Source of the DNA: Candidatus Avelusimicrobium facis
Lineage (GTDB): Bacteria > Elusimicrobiota > Elusimicrobia > Elusimicrobiales > Elusimicrobiaceae
Direction: 5' to 3'
Length of the DNA stretch: 56,272 nucleotides
Assembly (NCBI GenBank): GCA_900762815.1
Contig: CAAFHX010000035.1
Location: 1-56,272, forward strand
Below the pieces are notes generated by a model. It did not search any database. It worked only from the letters and a program-made list of their open reading frames with translations, and was not told the origin of the DNA. Shown here one piece after another: positions 1 to 10,199 of this stretch (the first letter of the stretch is position 1; each line of letters starts with the position of its first letter). Position numbers and translations under genes: made by a program.

Positions 1-22
1 TGCGCTTGTTATATTTTATATT

Positions 23-52
23 CCGCCGCCCGTAGCGGCGGCCGGTCCTTTT
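23..52 (+). terminator. Rho-independent terminator of a gene left of the window
   Basis: A 7-bp GC stem (23-29 with 35-41) is followed by a CCTTTT tract. It lies before the first gene and probably ends a transcription unit outside the window. Confidence 0.55.
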
Positions 53-82
53 AGTGTAACAAATTAAACGGATGATTGTCTT

Positions 83-2119
83 ATGAAAAAATGGATAGTA
101 TTTATTTTTATTTTAGCCCAAGCGGCGGGAGTGTTCGGTATGGAAAACATGTTCAGAAACGGCGTCTTGCATTTTGACTACCACGCGGAGGAGCTGGCCC
201 CGGCCGAAGCCGCCGCACGCCAACAGCTGGAAAAAGAATTAGACGCCTTGGTGGCTATCCCCGACGGACAGCGTACTTTTGAAAACACCGTGCTGGGCTA
301 TGAGCGCGCGTTTGAACACTACGGCGACGCGCTGGGCATGAGCGGGTTTTTATCCTATGTGTCTACGGATAAAGCCTTCCGCGATGCGGCGCTGGCGCTG
401 CAAATGCAAATGAGCCAATATATGGTGGATATTGCCACCCGGCGCGACGTATACCGCGCCATTAAGGCGTATGCCGATACTCAGCCCACCCTGGAGCCGG
501 ACCAAGCCCTGCTGCTCAAAGATATGATGATTGGCTTTAAAAACAGCGGTATGGATTTAAATGACGCCGATTTGGAAACCTTTAAAAATTTAAACAAAGA
601 AAAGGCGCAGTACATTATCCAATTTGATAAAAACATCCAAGAGTATAAAGACGAATTGGATGTAACGCCGGAACAGTTGAAAGGGTTGGGTGAGGACTAC
701 ATTTCCAAATTGCAAAAAACCGCCGACGGCAAATACCGCATTACCTTGGACTATCCCGACTATGTGCCTTTTATGCTCAACGCAGACGACGCGTCCGCGC
801 GGAAAGAATTGGAATTTAAGTACAACCGCCGCGGCGGACATGAGAACGTGGACTTGCTGGAAAAAACGCTCACATTGCGCCGCCAAATCGCGCGGTTGCT
901 GGGCTACAAAACGCATGCGCAGCTCAAGCTGGAAAACCGCATGGCCAAAAATCCGCAACGGGTCTTTGCCTTTTTGAAGGATTTGGAAAAGAGATTGAAA
1001 CCCCTGTCCAAAAAAGAGGATAAAAATTTAATTGCTTACAAAAACGAAAAGACCGGCGGCAAGAGCCGCACCTTGCTCCCGTACGAGAGCGGCTATTGGG
1101 CCAATAAATACAAAAAGGAACATTTGGAGTTGGATTCGGAAAAAATCAAAGAATATTTTCCGTCGGACGTGGTCATCAGTGGTATGCTGGATTTATTTGG
1201 CAATTTGTTCGGCATTGCCTTTGAGCCGGTGAACATTCCCGTGTGGCACCCGGAGGTAAAAGCCTTTAAAATTGTCAACAAAGCCGACCGGGCCTTGGTG
1301 GCGTATTTTTATATGGATTTGTACCCGCGGGAAGGAAAGTACAAGCACGCGGCGTGCTTTGATTTGGTCGGCGGGCAAGAAAAAGAAGACGGAACGTATC
1401 AGGTGCCGTTTGTGGCCATTGTGGCCAATATGAACAAGCCCTCCGCCGATACGCCGTCGCTGCTCAAGCACGGCGAAGTCAGCACCCTGTTCCACGAGTT
1501 CGGGCATGTGCTGCATAATGCCTTGACGAAAGCACGCTACGGCTCCCAGGCGGGCACCAGCGTCAGTTGGGACTTTGTGGAAGCCCCCAGCCAAATGCTG
1601 GAGCGTTGGGCCTGGAATCCGCAAGTGCTTAAAAAAATCAGCCGCCATTATAAAACCGGCGAGCCGTTGCCCGATGCCTTAATTGAAAAAATGATTGCCG
1701 CCAAAAATTTCGGAGCGGGCGGGGTTTACTTGCGGCAAAACTTTTTTGCCCAGTATGATATGACGTTGCACACGCGCGCCAAAACGCCGGACACCACAAA
1801 AACATACTTCTATCTGACCAAAAAAATCCGCGGGTTGCCCCTGACCAAAAACACCTATCCGCAGGCTTCGTTCGGGCACATCATGGGTGGGTATGATGCG
1901 GGCTATTACGGCTATTTGTGGTCGGAGGTCATCGCGGAGGACTTCTTTCATGAGTTTGAAAAATCCGGCGTGTTCAACCCGCAAACGGGCTTAAAATTCC
2001 GCCGGGAAATTTTGGAGAAAGGCGGCACCTTGGACGAAGAACAAATGGTACAAAACTTTTTGGGCCGCAAAGAGGACATGGGCCCGTTCCTAAAATCTAT
2101 CGGTTTAGAGGAAAAATAA
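83..2119 (+). CDS. Exported M3-family zinc oligopeptidase (Dcp/oligopeptidase A type)
   Basis: Predicted zinc metallopeptidase that trims short peptides or dipeptides. The 678-aa length fits the Dcp/PrlC branch of M3. Residues 1-19 look like a signal peptide (Lys-Lys, hydrophobic stretch, AGVFG), so it probably acts outside the cytoplasm, unlike cytoplasmic oligopeptidase A. The zinc-binding HEFGH is at residues 471-475 and the third ligand is probably Glu500 in the following FVEAPSQ stretch. The C-terminal half carries the Tyr/Gly-rich segment (GGYDAGYYGYLWS) typical of the family's substrate-binding region. Its stop overlaps the start of the pantothenate kinase gene by one base (TAATG), so the two are co-transcribed. 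Peptide breakdown would suit a fermenting gut organism; that role is inference. Confidence 0.9.
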   Translation: MKKWIVFIFILAQAAGVFGMENMFRNGVLHFDYHAEELAPAEAAARQQLEKELDALVAIPDGQRTFENTVLGYERAFEHYGDALGMSGFLSYVSTDKAFRDAALALQMQMSQYMVDIATRRDVYRAIKAYADTQPTLEPDQALLLKDMMIGFKNSGMDLNDADLETFKNLNKEKAQYIIQFDKNIQEYKDELDVTPEQLKGLGEDYISKLQKTADGKYRITLDYPDYVPFMLNADDASARKELEFKYNRRGGHENVDLLEKTLTLRRQIARLLGYKTHAQLKLENRMAKNPQRVFAFLKDLEKRLKPLSKKEDKNLIAYKNEKTGGKSRTLLPYESGYWANKYKKEHLELDSEKIKEYFPSDVVISGMLDLFGNLFGIAFEPVNIPVWHPEVKAFKIVNKADRALVAYFYMDLYPREGKYKHAACFDLVGGQEKEDGTYQVPFVAIVANMNKPSADTPSLLKHGEVSTLFHEFGHVLHNALTKARYGSQAGTSVSWDFVEAPSQMLERWAWNPQVLKKISRHYKTGEPLPDALIEKMIAAKNFGAGGVYLRQNFFAQYDMTLHTRAKTPDTTKTYFYLTKKIRGLPLTKNTYPQASFGHIMGGYDAGYYGYLWSEVIAEDFFHEFEKSGVFNPQTGLKFRREILEKGGTLDEEQMVQNFLGRKEDMGPFLKSIGLEEK

Positions 2120-2958
2120 TGAACGTAATTATCGGAATAGATGTGGGTGGTTCTACCACCAAGATTGTCGGTTATTATGAAGACGGCAAACTGATTGGCC
2201 GCGAACAAGTGGAAGCGGCCGACCCGTTGACCTCGGCCTATGGCGCTTTGGGCAAATTTGTCAATGAGAACAAATTGTCCCTTGCGCAGGTAAAACAAAT
2301 TGTGCTGACCGGGGTGGGGGCCTCTTTGTTCAAGGACGAAATTTACGGCATTCCCGCCCGGCAAGTGGACGAATTCCAAGCCATCGGATTAGGCGGGCTG
2401 GCCCTGTCTAAAAAAGAGGAAGGGCTGATTGTCAGCATGGGCACGGGCACGGCGTTTGTGCGCGCGGGCAAAGACGGCATCCGGCACATTGGCGGCTCGG
2501 GCGTGGGCGGCGGCACGGTGCTGGGGTTGTGCAGCAAGCTGTGCAATGCGCGCTCCTTTGAAACGGTGGTGGATATGGCACACCGCGGGGATTTGAAGAA
2601 AGTAGATTTGAATATTTCCGATATTTGCAGCGGGGATATTGCCACGCTGTCTCCGGAAGTAACGGCGTCTAACTTCGGCAAAATGGCCGACGGCGCCACC
2701 GCAGAGGATTTGGCCCGCGGCGTGCTGAATATGGTGTTTCAAACCATCGGCATGCTGGCGGTGTTTGCCTGCCGCAACCACCAGATCAAGGACGTTATTT
2801 TGACCGGCACTTTAAGCACGGTGCCTTGCGCCTCGGTGCTGTTTAAGCAAGTGGAGCGGCTCTATCACCTGAATTTTATTATTCCCAGCTACTCCATTTA
2901 CGCCACGGCCACGGGCGCGGCGCTGTCTTATATTTACCAAAACGGAAAACAAAAATGA
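2119..2958 (+). CDS. coaW: Type II pantothenate kinase
   Basis: Phosphorylates pantothenate with ATP, the first step of coenzyme A synthesis. The 279-aa protein has the ASKHA-fold phosphate-1 loop GIDVGGSTTK at residues 6-15, a DEFQA segment near residue 85, and glycine-rich MGTGTAF and GGSGVGGGT loops between about 110 and 140. This matches the eukaryote-like/staphylococcal type II enzymes rather than CoaA or CoaX. Type II enzymes are often insensitive to CoA feedback, but this cannot be read from the sequence. It overlaps the M3 peptidase by 1 nt and the prenyl synthase by 4 nt (ATGA), so translation is probably coupled. Confidence 0.85.
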   Translation: MNVIIGIDVGGSTTKIVGYYEDGKLIGREQVEAADPLTSAYGALGKFVNENKLSLAQVKQIVLTGVGASLFKDEIYGIPARQVDEFQAIGLGGLALSKKEEGLIVSMGTGTAFVRAGKDGIRHIGGSGVGGGTVLGLCSKLCNARSFETVVDMAHRGDLKKVDLNISDICSGDIATLSPEVTASNFGKMADGATAEDLARGVLNMVFQTIGMLAVFACRNHQIKDVILTGTLSTVPCASVLFKQVERLYHLNFIIPSYSIYATATGAALSYIYQNGKQK

Positions 2959-3779
2959 TCCCGGACCGCGCCTCTTACAAAAAGTCCAGTTTCGGCCCGG
3001 CTTTTCTGTTTTTGGAAAAACGCCGCCGCGAAGCCTTGGCCGCTTATTATGCCTTTTGCCGTCTAATGGATGACTTGGCCGACGAGCCCGGCGTGAAAGA
3101 CCCGGAAAAGGAACTGTCCTTTTGGCAAGAGGAAATGACCCGGGCGTTTGCGGGCCGGGCACAGACGGACCCGGGCAAGGAGCTTTTTGAAATGGCGCAA
3201 ACCTTTGGCCTGGAGCCGGACCGCTTTCTTTTGCTTATTGAAGGCATGCGGGCCGATGTGCAGGGCCGCACCTATGCCACGCGGCAAGAGCTGGAGTGGT
3301 ACTTGTGGCGGGTGGCGGGCATTGTCGGGCTGGCGACGCTGGATATTTTGGGTGTAAAAGGCCCCCAAGCGCAGGCTTTGGCCCGGCAGCTGGGTTTTGC
3401 CGTGCAGCTGACCAATATCGTGCGGGATGTGCAAGAGGACGCCCGCTTGGGGCGCGTGTACTTGCCGCAGGATTTGCTGGCGGAACATGGCTTGACGCGC
3501 GAGGATATTTTGCAAAACACCCACCCGGAAAAACTCCCCGCCGTACTGGCCCCTTTGGCCCAAACCGCCCGTGATTTTTATGCGCAAGCGGCGCAGACGA
3601 TGCGCGCTTTTCCCGCATGCAACATGTTGCCCTGCCGCGTGATGGGGTGTCTTTACCGGGCAAATCTTGCTAAAATAGAAAAAATGGGTTTTGTGTTTGC
3701 GCGGCCCGTCAAACTTACAAAATCAGAAAAATTGCTACACTGTATTTATGCGTTATTTCAAACTGTTTTTACTCGCTAA
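2955..3779 (+). CDS. Squalene/phytoene synthase family protein (head-to-head prenyl synthase)
   Basis: Trans-isoprenyl diphosphate synthase that would condense two prenyl diphosphates head to head. The 274-aa protein has both Mg-binding motifs: DDLAD at residues 39-43 and DVQED at 158-162, followed by the RVYLP stretch common in this family. It resembles HpnD/CrtB-type enzymes. Substrate (farnesyl or geranylgeranyl diphosphate) cannot be decided. A second, more divergent family member lies at 24807-25811 on the other strand. Together they could act as an HpnC/HpnD-like pair making squalene, but no HpnE or cyclase is in the window. The start overlaps the coaW stop (ATGA), and the last 32 nt overlap the TPR gene. 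Confidence 0.85.
   Translation: MIPDRASYKKSSFGPAFLFLEKRRREALAAYYAFCRLMDDLADEPGVKDPEKELSFWQEEMTRAFAGRAQTDPGKELFEMAQTFGLEPDRFLLLIEGMRADVQGRTYATRQELEWYLWRVAGIVGLATLDILGVKGPQAQALARQLGFAVQLTNIVRDVQEDARLGRVYLPQDLLAEHGLTREDILQNTHPEKLPAVLAPLAQTARDFYAQAAQTMRAFPACNMLPCRVMGCLYRANLAKIEKMGFVFARPVKLTKSEKLLHCIYALFQTVFTR
3736..3741 (+). promoter_or_regulatory. -10 box TACACT of a leaderless promoter for the TPR gene
   Basis: TTGC-TACACT sits inside the 3' end of the prenyl synthase gene. Exactly 6 nt separate the hexamer from the ATG at 3748, so the predicted first transcribed base is the A of the start codon. Confidence 0.5.
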
Positions 3780-5079
3780 TGTATTGCTTTGCTCCGGGGT
3801 GCTGGCGGCGCAAACGCCGCTTGGTGCGTGCATGGAGCAAGGCAAAAAAGAATTTGCCGGCCAGGATTTTGTGCGGGCGCGGGCCAGCTTTACCAAGTGC
3901 TTGCAGCTGGACAACAAAAATGTGGACGCCTTGCTCAGCCTGGGCGGCGTGTGCTTAAAACAAGACGATTTGGACGGCGCGCAAAACTATTTTTTGGCGG
4001 CGTTGAAGAGCATGAAGCGTTCTTCGCCCTATTTTTCTTATACCTATTCCATGCTGGGCGACATTGCCCTTAAAAAAGGGAAGAACAAAGCGGCGTTGGC
4101 TTATTATAACCGCTCGCTGAGTTTCAATGAAGCCTATGTGAATTCCCTGGTGGGCAAAGCGGTCATCACACAGGCGCAAGGGGACCAAAAAGCCGCCGCC
4201 GAAATGTACAAAACCGCCCTGGCCGTGGAACCGCTTAACCTTATTGCCCGCAAACGGCTGATAGCTTTGGAGCCGGTGTATTTTTCGGATGAAGAAATGT
4301 TGGAAGCGCTCAAGCAGCGCTATGCCGTCCTGCCGGACAAAAAAGAGCTCTCCGACTCTGACAGGGAATTGTTTGTAAAAATGCACTCGGCCGAACAACG
4401 CGGCGGCATAGACTATTTAAAAGAAAAATATCCCAAGCTGCCCGCCGATTATACGGCCGTTTTGTTTAAGGATACCGGCTTTGCGCGGGAAGTGCTTACC
4501 ATCAGCGGCTACAATGCCTTGCAAAAACAAATCGGCCAAGACGCCATCGGTGTTTTCCAAAAGGCCGGCGTGCGGATGCAGGATGTGTTTGACTTGCGGG
4601 ATATGAAGGGGCAAAAAATCTTTTTGCCGGACAGCTCCCTGACCGACAGCGGATTCTTTGTTTATACGGAGGCGCTGCAAGGGCGCAAAGCGTACCTGCT
4701 GCCCAAGGAGGCGGTTCCCCCGTCGCAAGATTTTTTGGATAAGGTAGCCAAACGCGTGGACGATTTATACAACAACGGCTACGTGGAAATTTCCCGCACG
4801 GAGCTGGAAGTGGTCAAACAGCAAACGGCGTGCTCTGAGGAGACATTGCGCAAGCATTTGGGTTTATATGTGTTGCCCGTAACCAAGAAGGAAAAGCATT
4901 ATTTCGTGCTGGCGCGCGATACGGGCAGCGACCACAAAAACGCCCCCTACTATTTTGTGCAGCGTTACCGCGCGCGGCGCAACCCGTCGTTGCGGGTGCC
5001 CGAAAATAAGTTGGTGGAACGCTACAGCTTGTGGAATTTGAAGTTGTGTTCCGTAGACGGCGACCTCTTGACCGAGTAA
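3748..5079 (+). CDS. Exported tetratricopeptide-repeat protein
   Basis: 443 aa. I chose the ATG at 3748 over one at 3691 because it begins a clear signal peptide (MRYFKLFLLANVLLCSGVLA, then QTPLG) and follows a -10 box at leaderless spacing. Residues about 25-170 form four or five TPR-like helical repeats with the usual G/A/Y spacing (FVRARASFTKCLQLDNKN; KAALAYYNRSLSFNEAY). The C-terminal half is alpha/beta without a motif I recognise. Likely a periplasmic scaffold; the partner is unknown. It converges on ligA with only a 34-bp gap and no obvious terminator. Confidence 0.7.
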   Translation: MRYFKLFLLANVLLCSGVLAAQTPLGACMEQGKKEFAGQDFVRARASFTKCLQLDNKNVDALLSLGGVCLKQDDLDGAQNYFLAALKSMKRSSPYFSYTYSMLGDIALKKGKNKAALAYYNRSLSFNEAYVNSLVGKAVITQAQGDQKAAAEMYKTALAVEPLNLIARKRLIALEPVYFSDEEMLEALKQRYAVLPDKKELSDSDRELFVKMHSAEQRGGIDYLKEKYPKLPADYTAVLFKDTGFAREVLTISGYNALQKQIGQDAIGVFQKAGVRMQDVFDLRDMKGQKIFLPDSSLTDSGFFVYTEALQGRKAYLLPKEAVPPSQDFLDKVAKRVDDLYNNGYVEISRTELEVVKQQTACSEETLRKHLGLYVLPVTKKEKHYFVLARDTGSDHKNAPYYFVQRYRARRNPSLRVPENKLVERYSLWNLKLCSVDGDLLTE

Positions 5080-5113
5080 CCCCGGGCAGCGGCTCTCTTT
5101 GTTTTCTGTTTAT

Positions 5114-7111
<1,998 letters not shown>

Positions 7112-7522
7112 TTATTTGCGTTCTTTTTTTAATTGGTCCAGCAGGCCGTTGATGAACTTGCCGGAGTTGTCGGTAGAATATTTTTTAGCCAGTTCAATGG
7201 CTTCGTCAATAACGGCCGGTACCGGGGTTTTTTCCCGGCTGTAGACCAATTCATAAGCGGCCATGCGCAGGATGGAGCGGTCCACCACCGACATGCGGTC
7301 AATGGTCCAATTGCGCGCGTACTTAGACACCAGGGTGTCTATCTGCGGCAAATGGCGGGTGGTGCCCTCTACGAGGTCTTGGCAAAAAGGGAAATTTTCC
7401 CCCAGCTCCCGCTGAAAGTCCTCCACGTACGGCTCCACTTTGTCGCCGTCCAGCATTTTGGCGCTGTCGGCGTAGTAAAGACATTGCAAAGCACATTCTC
7501 TGGCCATTCTGCGGTTGCTCAT
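7112..7522 (-). CDS. nusB: Transcription antitermination factor NusB
   Basis: RNA-binding helical protein that with NusE (S10) binds boxA and supports antitermination on rRNA operons. The 136-aa protein has the NusB pattern: N-terminal RRMARECALQCLYY, then RNWTIDRMSVVDRSILRMAAYEL and the C-terminal PVPAVIDEAIELAKKYSTDNSGKFINGLLDQL. It is first in a two-gene unit with ligA. An AT-rich tract reading AGTAAAAT on the minus strand just upstream is a possible -10 region. Confidence 0.95.
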   Translation of the reverse strand: MSNRRMARECALQCLYYADSAKMLDGDKVEPYVEDFQRELGENFPFCQDLVEGTTRHLPQIDTLVSKYARNWTIDRMSVVDRSILRMAAYELVYSREKTPVPAVIDEAIELAKKYSTDNSGKFINGLLDQLKKERK

Positions 7523-7718
7523 AAATTTCTTGTACCTCGTCTGAATTGTTAATTTATTTTACTATATTTGTCCCCCGCTGCGCACGGCTTGCTTCTGCGC
7601 CGGCGGGGGAGGGCCCAAAAGTATCTGGGTCCTTTTAGCGCAGCGGCCTGGGCCCAAGGGCTCATGTCTTTGGCGGTGGATTTTCCTACAATATTAGAAA
7701 GAAATACAGGAGAATACG

Positions 7719-8531
7719 ATGAAAAAATGGGTAATGCTATTGGTCCTCTGTTTGACCGGCGTCGCGGCCATGGCACAGATGGGCCCGAAATTAGAGAACC
7801 TCCGCCAAAAAGTGAAAAAGATGCAAGTCATCACTTACCGGGACGTTCCCTACGACTTTATTTGGGATAAATCCTTCGGCGAGTGCAGACAAGACGACAT
7901 CAATGTCTTTTACTTGGCGAAGCAAATGTACGAAAAACACCCCGACAATTTCGCGGCGGTTTTTAACTACGGCGTTTTGATTTTGTCCAACGGCTGCATG
8001 GAAGGGCCGATGCTCTCCGACATGCAAATAGACGAGGGCTACAAAATTTTGGAAAAGGCCAAAAAACTCCGCCCTAATCATTTGGAAATCTACGAACGCC
8101 AGGAAGGGCTGATTGACTATCAGCTGTTTGGGGACTTGGCTTGCTTTGCCGCTTTTGGCTATACCCTGGATGAGCGCATTGAAATGTACCGCGCCCGCCC
8201 GGATTTGGCCCGCAAACGCCTGGCCTTAATTGAAAAGCAGCGGGCGTTGGGCTCTAAAAATTTGACGCAGAACAGCTTATTTGAAGCGTATGTAATTTGT
8301 ACCGCTTTGCGTCGCACGGAAGCGGCGGCCAAATACCTGGCTATGCCCGGGATGAAGAAACAGTTGGCTATTGAAAAACAGATGGTCAAGGATAAAGCCT
8401 TACATATGAAATGGCTGCAGGAACAGGAACACGCAAGACCCGAGTGCGTCCCCTTGCCGCAGCGGCAGCAAAAAGCCGCCAAGGCTTCCTTGATACAAAG
8501 ACTCAAAAAGGCCTTCTCTTTCGGCAAATAA
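7719..8531 (+). CDS. Exported protein of unknown function (TPR-like helical)
   Basis: I do not recognise a family. The 270-aa protein has a signal peptide (MKKWVMLLVLCLTGVAAMA, cleavage before QMGPK). The body is helical, with at least one TPR-like pair (NFAAVFNYGVLILSNG ... EGYKILEKAKKLRPNH), and it ends in a basic segment (LIQRLKKAFSFGK). Cysteines at about 52, 92 and 140 could form disulfides. A good Shine-Dalgarno AGGAG lies 7 nt before ATG, and CCTACAAT (7685-7692) could be its -10 box. It is a single-gene unit ended by the terminator at 8547-8571. Confidence 0.6.
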   Translation: MKKWVMLLVLCLTGVAAMAQMGPKLENLRQKVKKMQVITYRDVPYDFIWDKSFGECRQDDINVFYLAKQMYEKHPDNFAAVFNYGVLILSNGCMEGPMLSDMQIDEGYKILEKAKKLRPNHLEIYERQEGLIDYQLFGDLACFAAFGYTLDERIEMYRARPDLARKRLALIEKQRALGSKNLTQNSLFEAYVICTALRRTEAAAKYLAMPGMKKQLAIEKQMVKDKALHMKWLQEQEHARPECVPLPQRQQKAAKASLIQRLKKAFSFGK

Positions 8532-8546
8532 GTTTAAGTATGCCCC

Positions 8547-8571
8547 AAAACCCCGCAAGAAGCGGGGTTTT
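8547..8571 (+). terminator. Rho-independent terminator after the 7719-8531 gene
   Basis: AAAACCCCGC, a 5-nt loop, then GCGGGGTTTT. The stem is symmetric, so it could stop transcription in both directions. Confidence 0.85.
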
Positions 8572-8584
8572 GTCTTGGGGCGGT

Positions 8585-8614
8585 TTGACAGCATTTTGCG
8601 TAACTTGCTATAAT
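8585..8614 (+). promoter_or_regulatory. Consensus sigma-70 type promoter of infC-rpmI-rplT
   Basis: TTGACA (8585-8590), 18-bp spacer, TATAAT (8609-8614) preceded by TTGC. Both hexamers are perfect. The transcript would carry a ~35-nt leader before infC. Confidence 0.9.
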
Positions 8615-8656
8615 GGAAAGGTCCTTTAAGGGCGATTTTTTTACAAGAATAGTTAC

Positions 8657-9196
8657 ATGGCCAGATACGATAACAGAAGAGTCTTTAAAAAAGACCTGTA
8701 CACCCGCAACGGAAACATCCGTGCGCAAGAAGTGAGAGTCATTGATTCTGACGGCAGCATGATCGGCATTCAGCCGCTTTCCGTTGCCATCGCAATGGCC
8801 AAAGAGCAAGAGCTGGACTTAGTGGAAATTTCACCCAACGCCCAGCCGCCTGTTTGCAAAATACTTGACTACAATAAGTATGTTTTTGAACAGAGCAAAA
8901 AGAATAAAGACGCCAAGAAAAAACAAAGCAAAGTAACCATGAAAGAGCTGCGCATTAAGTCGCGCATCGCTCCGCATGACTTGGACGTCAAACTCAGACA
9001 AATAGAAGGATTTCTTAAAAAGAAAGATATGGTGCGCCTGGTCGTGGTGTTCCACGGACGGGAGAACCAACACAAAGACATTGGCATGCAAATGCTCCAA
9101 GACGCCGCCAAACGGCTGGAGCCCTTGGCCAATGTGGACGGCGGCCTGCAACAGCAGGGCAACCGCATGTCCATGACTTTCGTACCGAAAGCCTGA
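8657..9196 (+). CDS. infC: Translation initiation factor IF-3
   Basis: Binds the 30S subunit, blocks 50S joining and checks the initiator tRNA-start codon match. The 179-aa length is normal. N-terminal domain: VRVIDSDG with IGIQPLSVAIAMAKEQELDLVEISPNAQPPVCKILDY. Lys-rich linker near residues 78-95. C-terminal domain: MKELRIKSRIAPHDLDVKLRQIEGFLKKKD and FHGRENQHKDIG. Here it starts with ATG and has almost no Shine-Dalgarno sequence (ACAAGAATAGTTAC precedes it), in contrast to the rare AUU start used for autoregulation in enterics. First gene of the infC-rpmI-rplT operon. Confidence 0.97.
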   Translation: MARYDNRRVFKKDLYTRNGNIRAQEVRVIDSDGSMIGIQPLSVAIAMAKEQELDLVEISPNAQPPVCKILDYNKYVFEQSKKNKDAKKKQSKVTMKELRIKSRIAPHDLDVKLRQIEGFLKKKDMVRLVVVFHGRENQHKDIGMQMLQDAAKRLEPLANVDGGLQQQGNRMSMTFVPKA

Positions 9197-9285
9197 CTTT
9201 CTTTTTAACTAAACACCTGCCCGCGCACTGGTTTGCGTAGGGGAGGGCGCGCCTGACGGCGCGAAATTAAACTAGAGGAAAACAA

Positions 9286-9492
9286 ATGCCTAAAATGAAA
9301 AACCACAGCGGCGCGAAAAAACGCTTTCGCGTGACCGCAAAGGGTAAATATACCCACCGCAAAGCCGGCAGAAAACATTTGCTTACGCCTGTTTCTGCTT
9401 CCCGCAAACATGACATGCGCGCAACCGGAGTGATTGAAAAGAACTCCCTCAACGGACGCATCTTGCAGAAACAACTGCCCGTAGCTAAATAA
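9286..9492 (+). CDS. rpmI: 50S ribosomal protein L35
   Basis: 68 aa, basic, with the L35 signature [21 protein letters not shown] and later [17 protein letters not shown]. Preceded by a Shine-Dalgarno AGAGGA. The 89-nt gap after infC holds a GC-rich inverted repeat (GGCGCGCC...GGCGCG near 9246-9263). That repeat could be part of a translational control region as in other infC operons, but no L20-binding motif could be assigned by eye. Confidence 0.96.
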   Translation: MPKMKNHSGAKKRFRVTAKGKYTHRKAGRKHLLTPVSASRKHDMRATGVIEKNSLNGRILQKQLPVAK

Positions 9493-9505
9493 GAGGTGAA
9501 GCAAA

Positions 9506-9859
9506 ATGAGAATTAAATTTAGCGTTCCCAGACACGCCAGAAAGAAAAAATTGTTAAGAGCCGCCAGCGGTTATTACGGAGACAAATCCCGCCGCTTGCG
9601 TATGGCTACCCAGCAATTGGGTAAATCGTGGGTGCACTCTTATGTGGACCGCCGCGACAAAAAACACAATTACCGCCAGCTTTGGATTACCCGTATCAAC
9701 GCCGCCGTGCGCGAAGAGGGTATGAGCTATTCCAAATTCATCTGCGGTATTATGAAAGCCGGCATCACGCTTAACCGCAAGATGCTCTCTGAAATGGCAA
9801 TCAAAGACCCGGTGTCGTTTAAGCAATTGGTGGATGTGGCCAAGAAAGCCAACGCCTAA
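9506..9859 (+). CDS. rplT: 50S ribosomal protein L20
   Basis: 117 aa, with RHARKKKLLRAASGYYGDKSR at the N-terminus and DRRDKKHNYRQLWITRINAAVRE in the core. Needed for early 50S assembly. In several bacteria L20 represses its own operon by binding the leader mRNA. Starts 13 nt after rpmI with GAGGTGA as ribosome binding site. Last gene of the operon. Confidence 0.97.
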   Translation: MRIKFSVPRHARKKKLLRAASGYYGDKSRRLRMATQQLGKSWVHSYVDRRDKKHNYRQLWITRINAAVREEGMSYSKFICGIMKAGITLNRKMLSEMAIKDPVSFKQLVDVAKKANA

Positions 9860-9886
9860 GTTTAAGCGGTTTCCGCAAGTATTTAC

Positions 9887-9911
9887 ACCGCCCCTTCCGG
9901 GGCGGTTTTTT
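9887..9911 (+). terminator. Terminator of infC-rpmI-rplT
   Basis: CCGCCCC, TTCC loop, GGGGCGG (9888-9905), then a T6 tract. Confidence 0.92.
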
Positions 9912-9914
9912 GTA

Positions 9915-9941
9915 TGAAATTTTATTTTTTATAAACGCTCC
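9915..9941 (+). repeat. 27-nt dispersed repeat, copy 1
   Basis: TGAAATTTTATTTTTTA followed by TAAACGCTCC. It matches 56123-56149 at 25 of 27 positions. Both copies begin within a few bases of a terminator T-tract. Confidence 0.6.
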
Positions 9942-10011
9942 AATGGCCGCTGTGCAAACGGCGAACGGCATAACGACGCAACAGCGAAAGGCCCTTGTAG
10001 TTATCCAATAC

Positions 10012-10044
10012 GGTCATCCTGAACTAAAACCTCTCAGCATGACC
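10012..10044. repeat. Solo palindromic half-element upstream of the first pilin
   Basis: GGTCATCCTGA (10012-10022) pairs with TCAGCATGACC (10034-10044), with one C-C mismatch. The 11-nt loop starts ACTAAAAC, like the right-hand hairpin loop of the element inside the third pilin. It lies 32 bp before the pilin upstream cassette. Confidence 0.6.
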
Positions 10045-10076
10045 TTAATTTTTATAATAGCCTCAGCCTTATTGTT

Positions 10077-10199
10077 TTTGCCGTTTATTTTTGTTTTGCC
10101 GTCATAGAAGTGGGCTCCGCAATTTAAAACACTTGCACAATGTTTTTTTTTTTTTTTAATTTGCGTATAGGCAAAATTTAGCAAAAAAGGACCTCTCTC
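10077..10199 (+). promoter_or_regulatory. Pilin upstream cassette, copy 1
   Basis: A ~123-bp block, alignable by eye with 18661-18784 and 24033-24151. Order: TTTGCCGTTTATTTTT, GTCATAGAAGTGGGCTCCGC, ACTTGCACAATG, a long T-run, TTTGC-GTATAG-GCAAAATTTAGC, an A-run, and the ribosome binding site AGGA 8 nt before ATG. In this copy the left palindrome arm is eroded (AATTTGC), so the stem is weaker than in the other two. Confidence 0.7.

Larger units (their letters stand above)
9912..10199. other. Intergenic region between rplT and the first pilin
   Basis: No gene is supported here. From left to right it holds a 27-nt repeat unit (9915-9941) that recurs after dnaK, a ~70-nt stretch with nothing recognised, a solo palindrome (10012-10044), and the conserved pilin upstream cassette (10077-10199). 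Confidence 0.6.

Noticed and set aside
9910..10107. 65-codon plus-strand frame between rplT and pilin 1
   Set aside because: Starts in the rplT terminator tail, crosses the 27-nt repeat, the solo palindrome and the cassette edge, and has no ribosome binding site.
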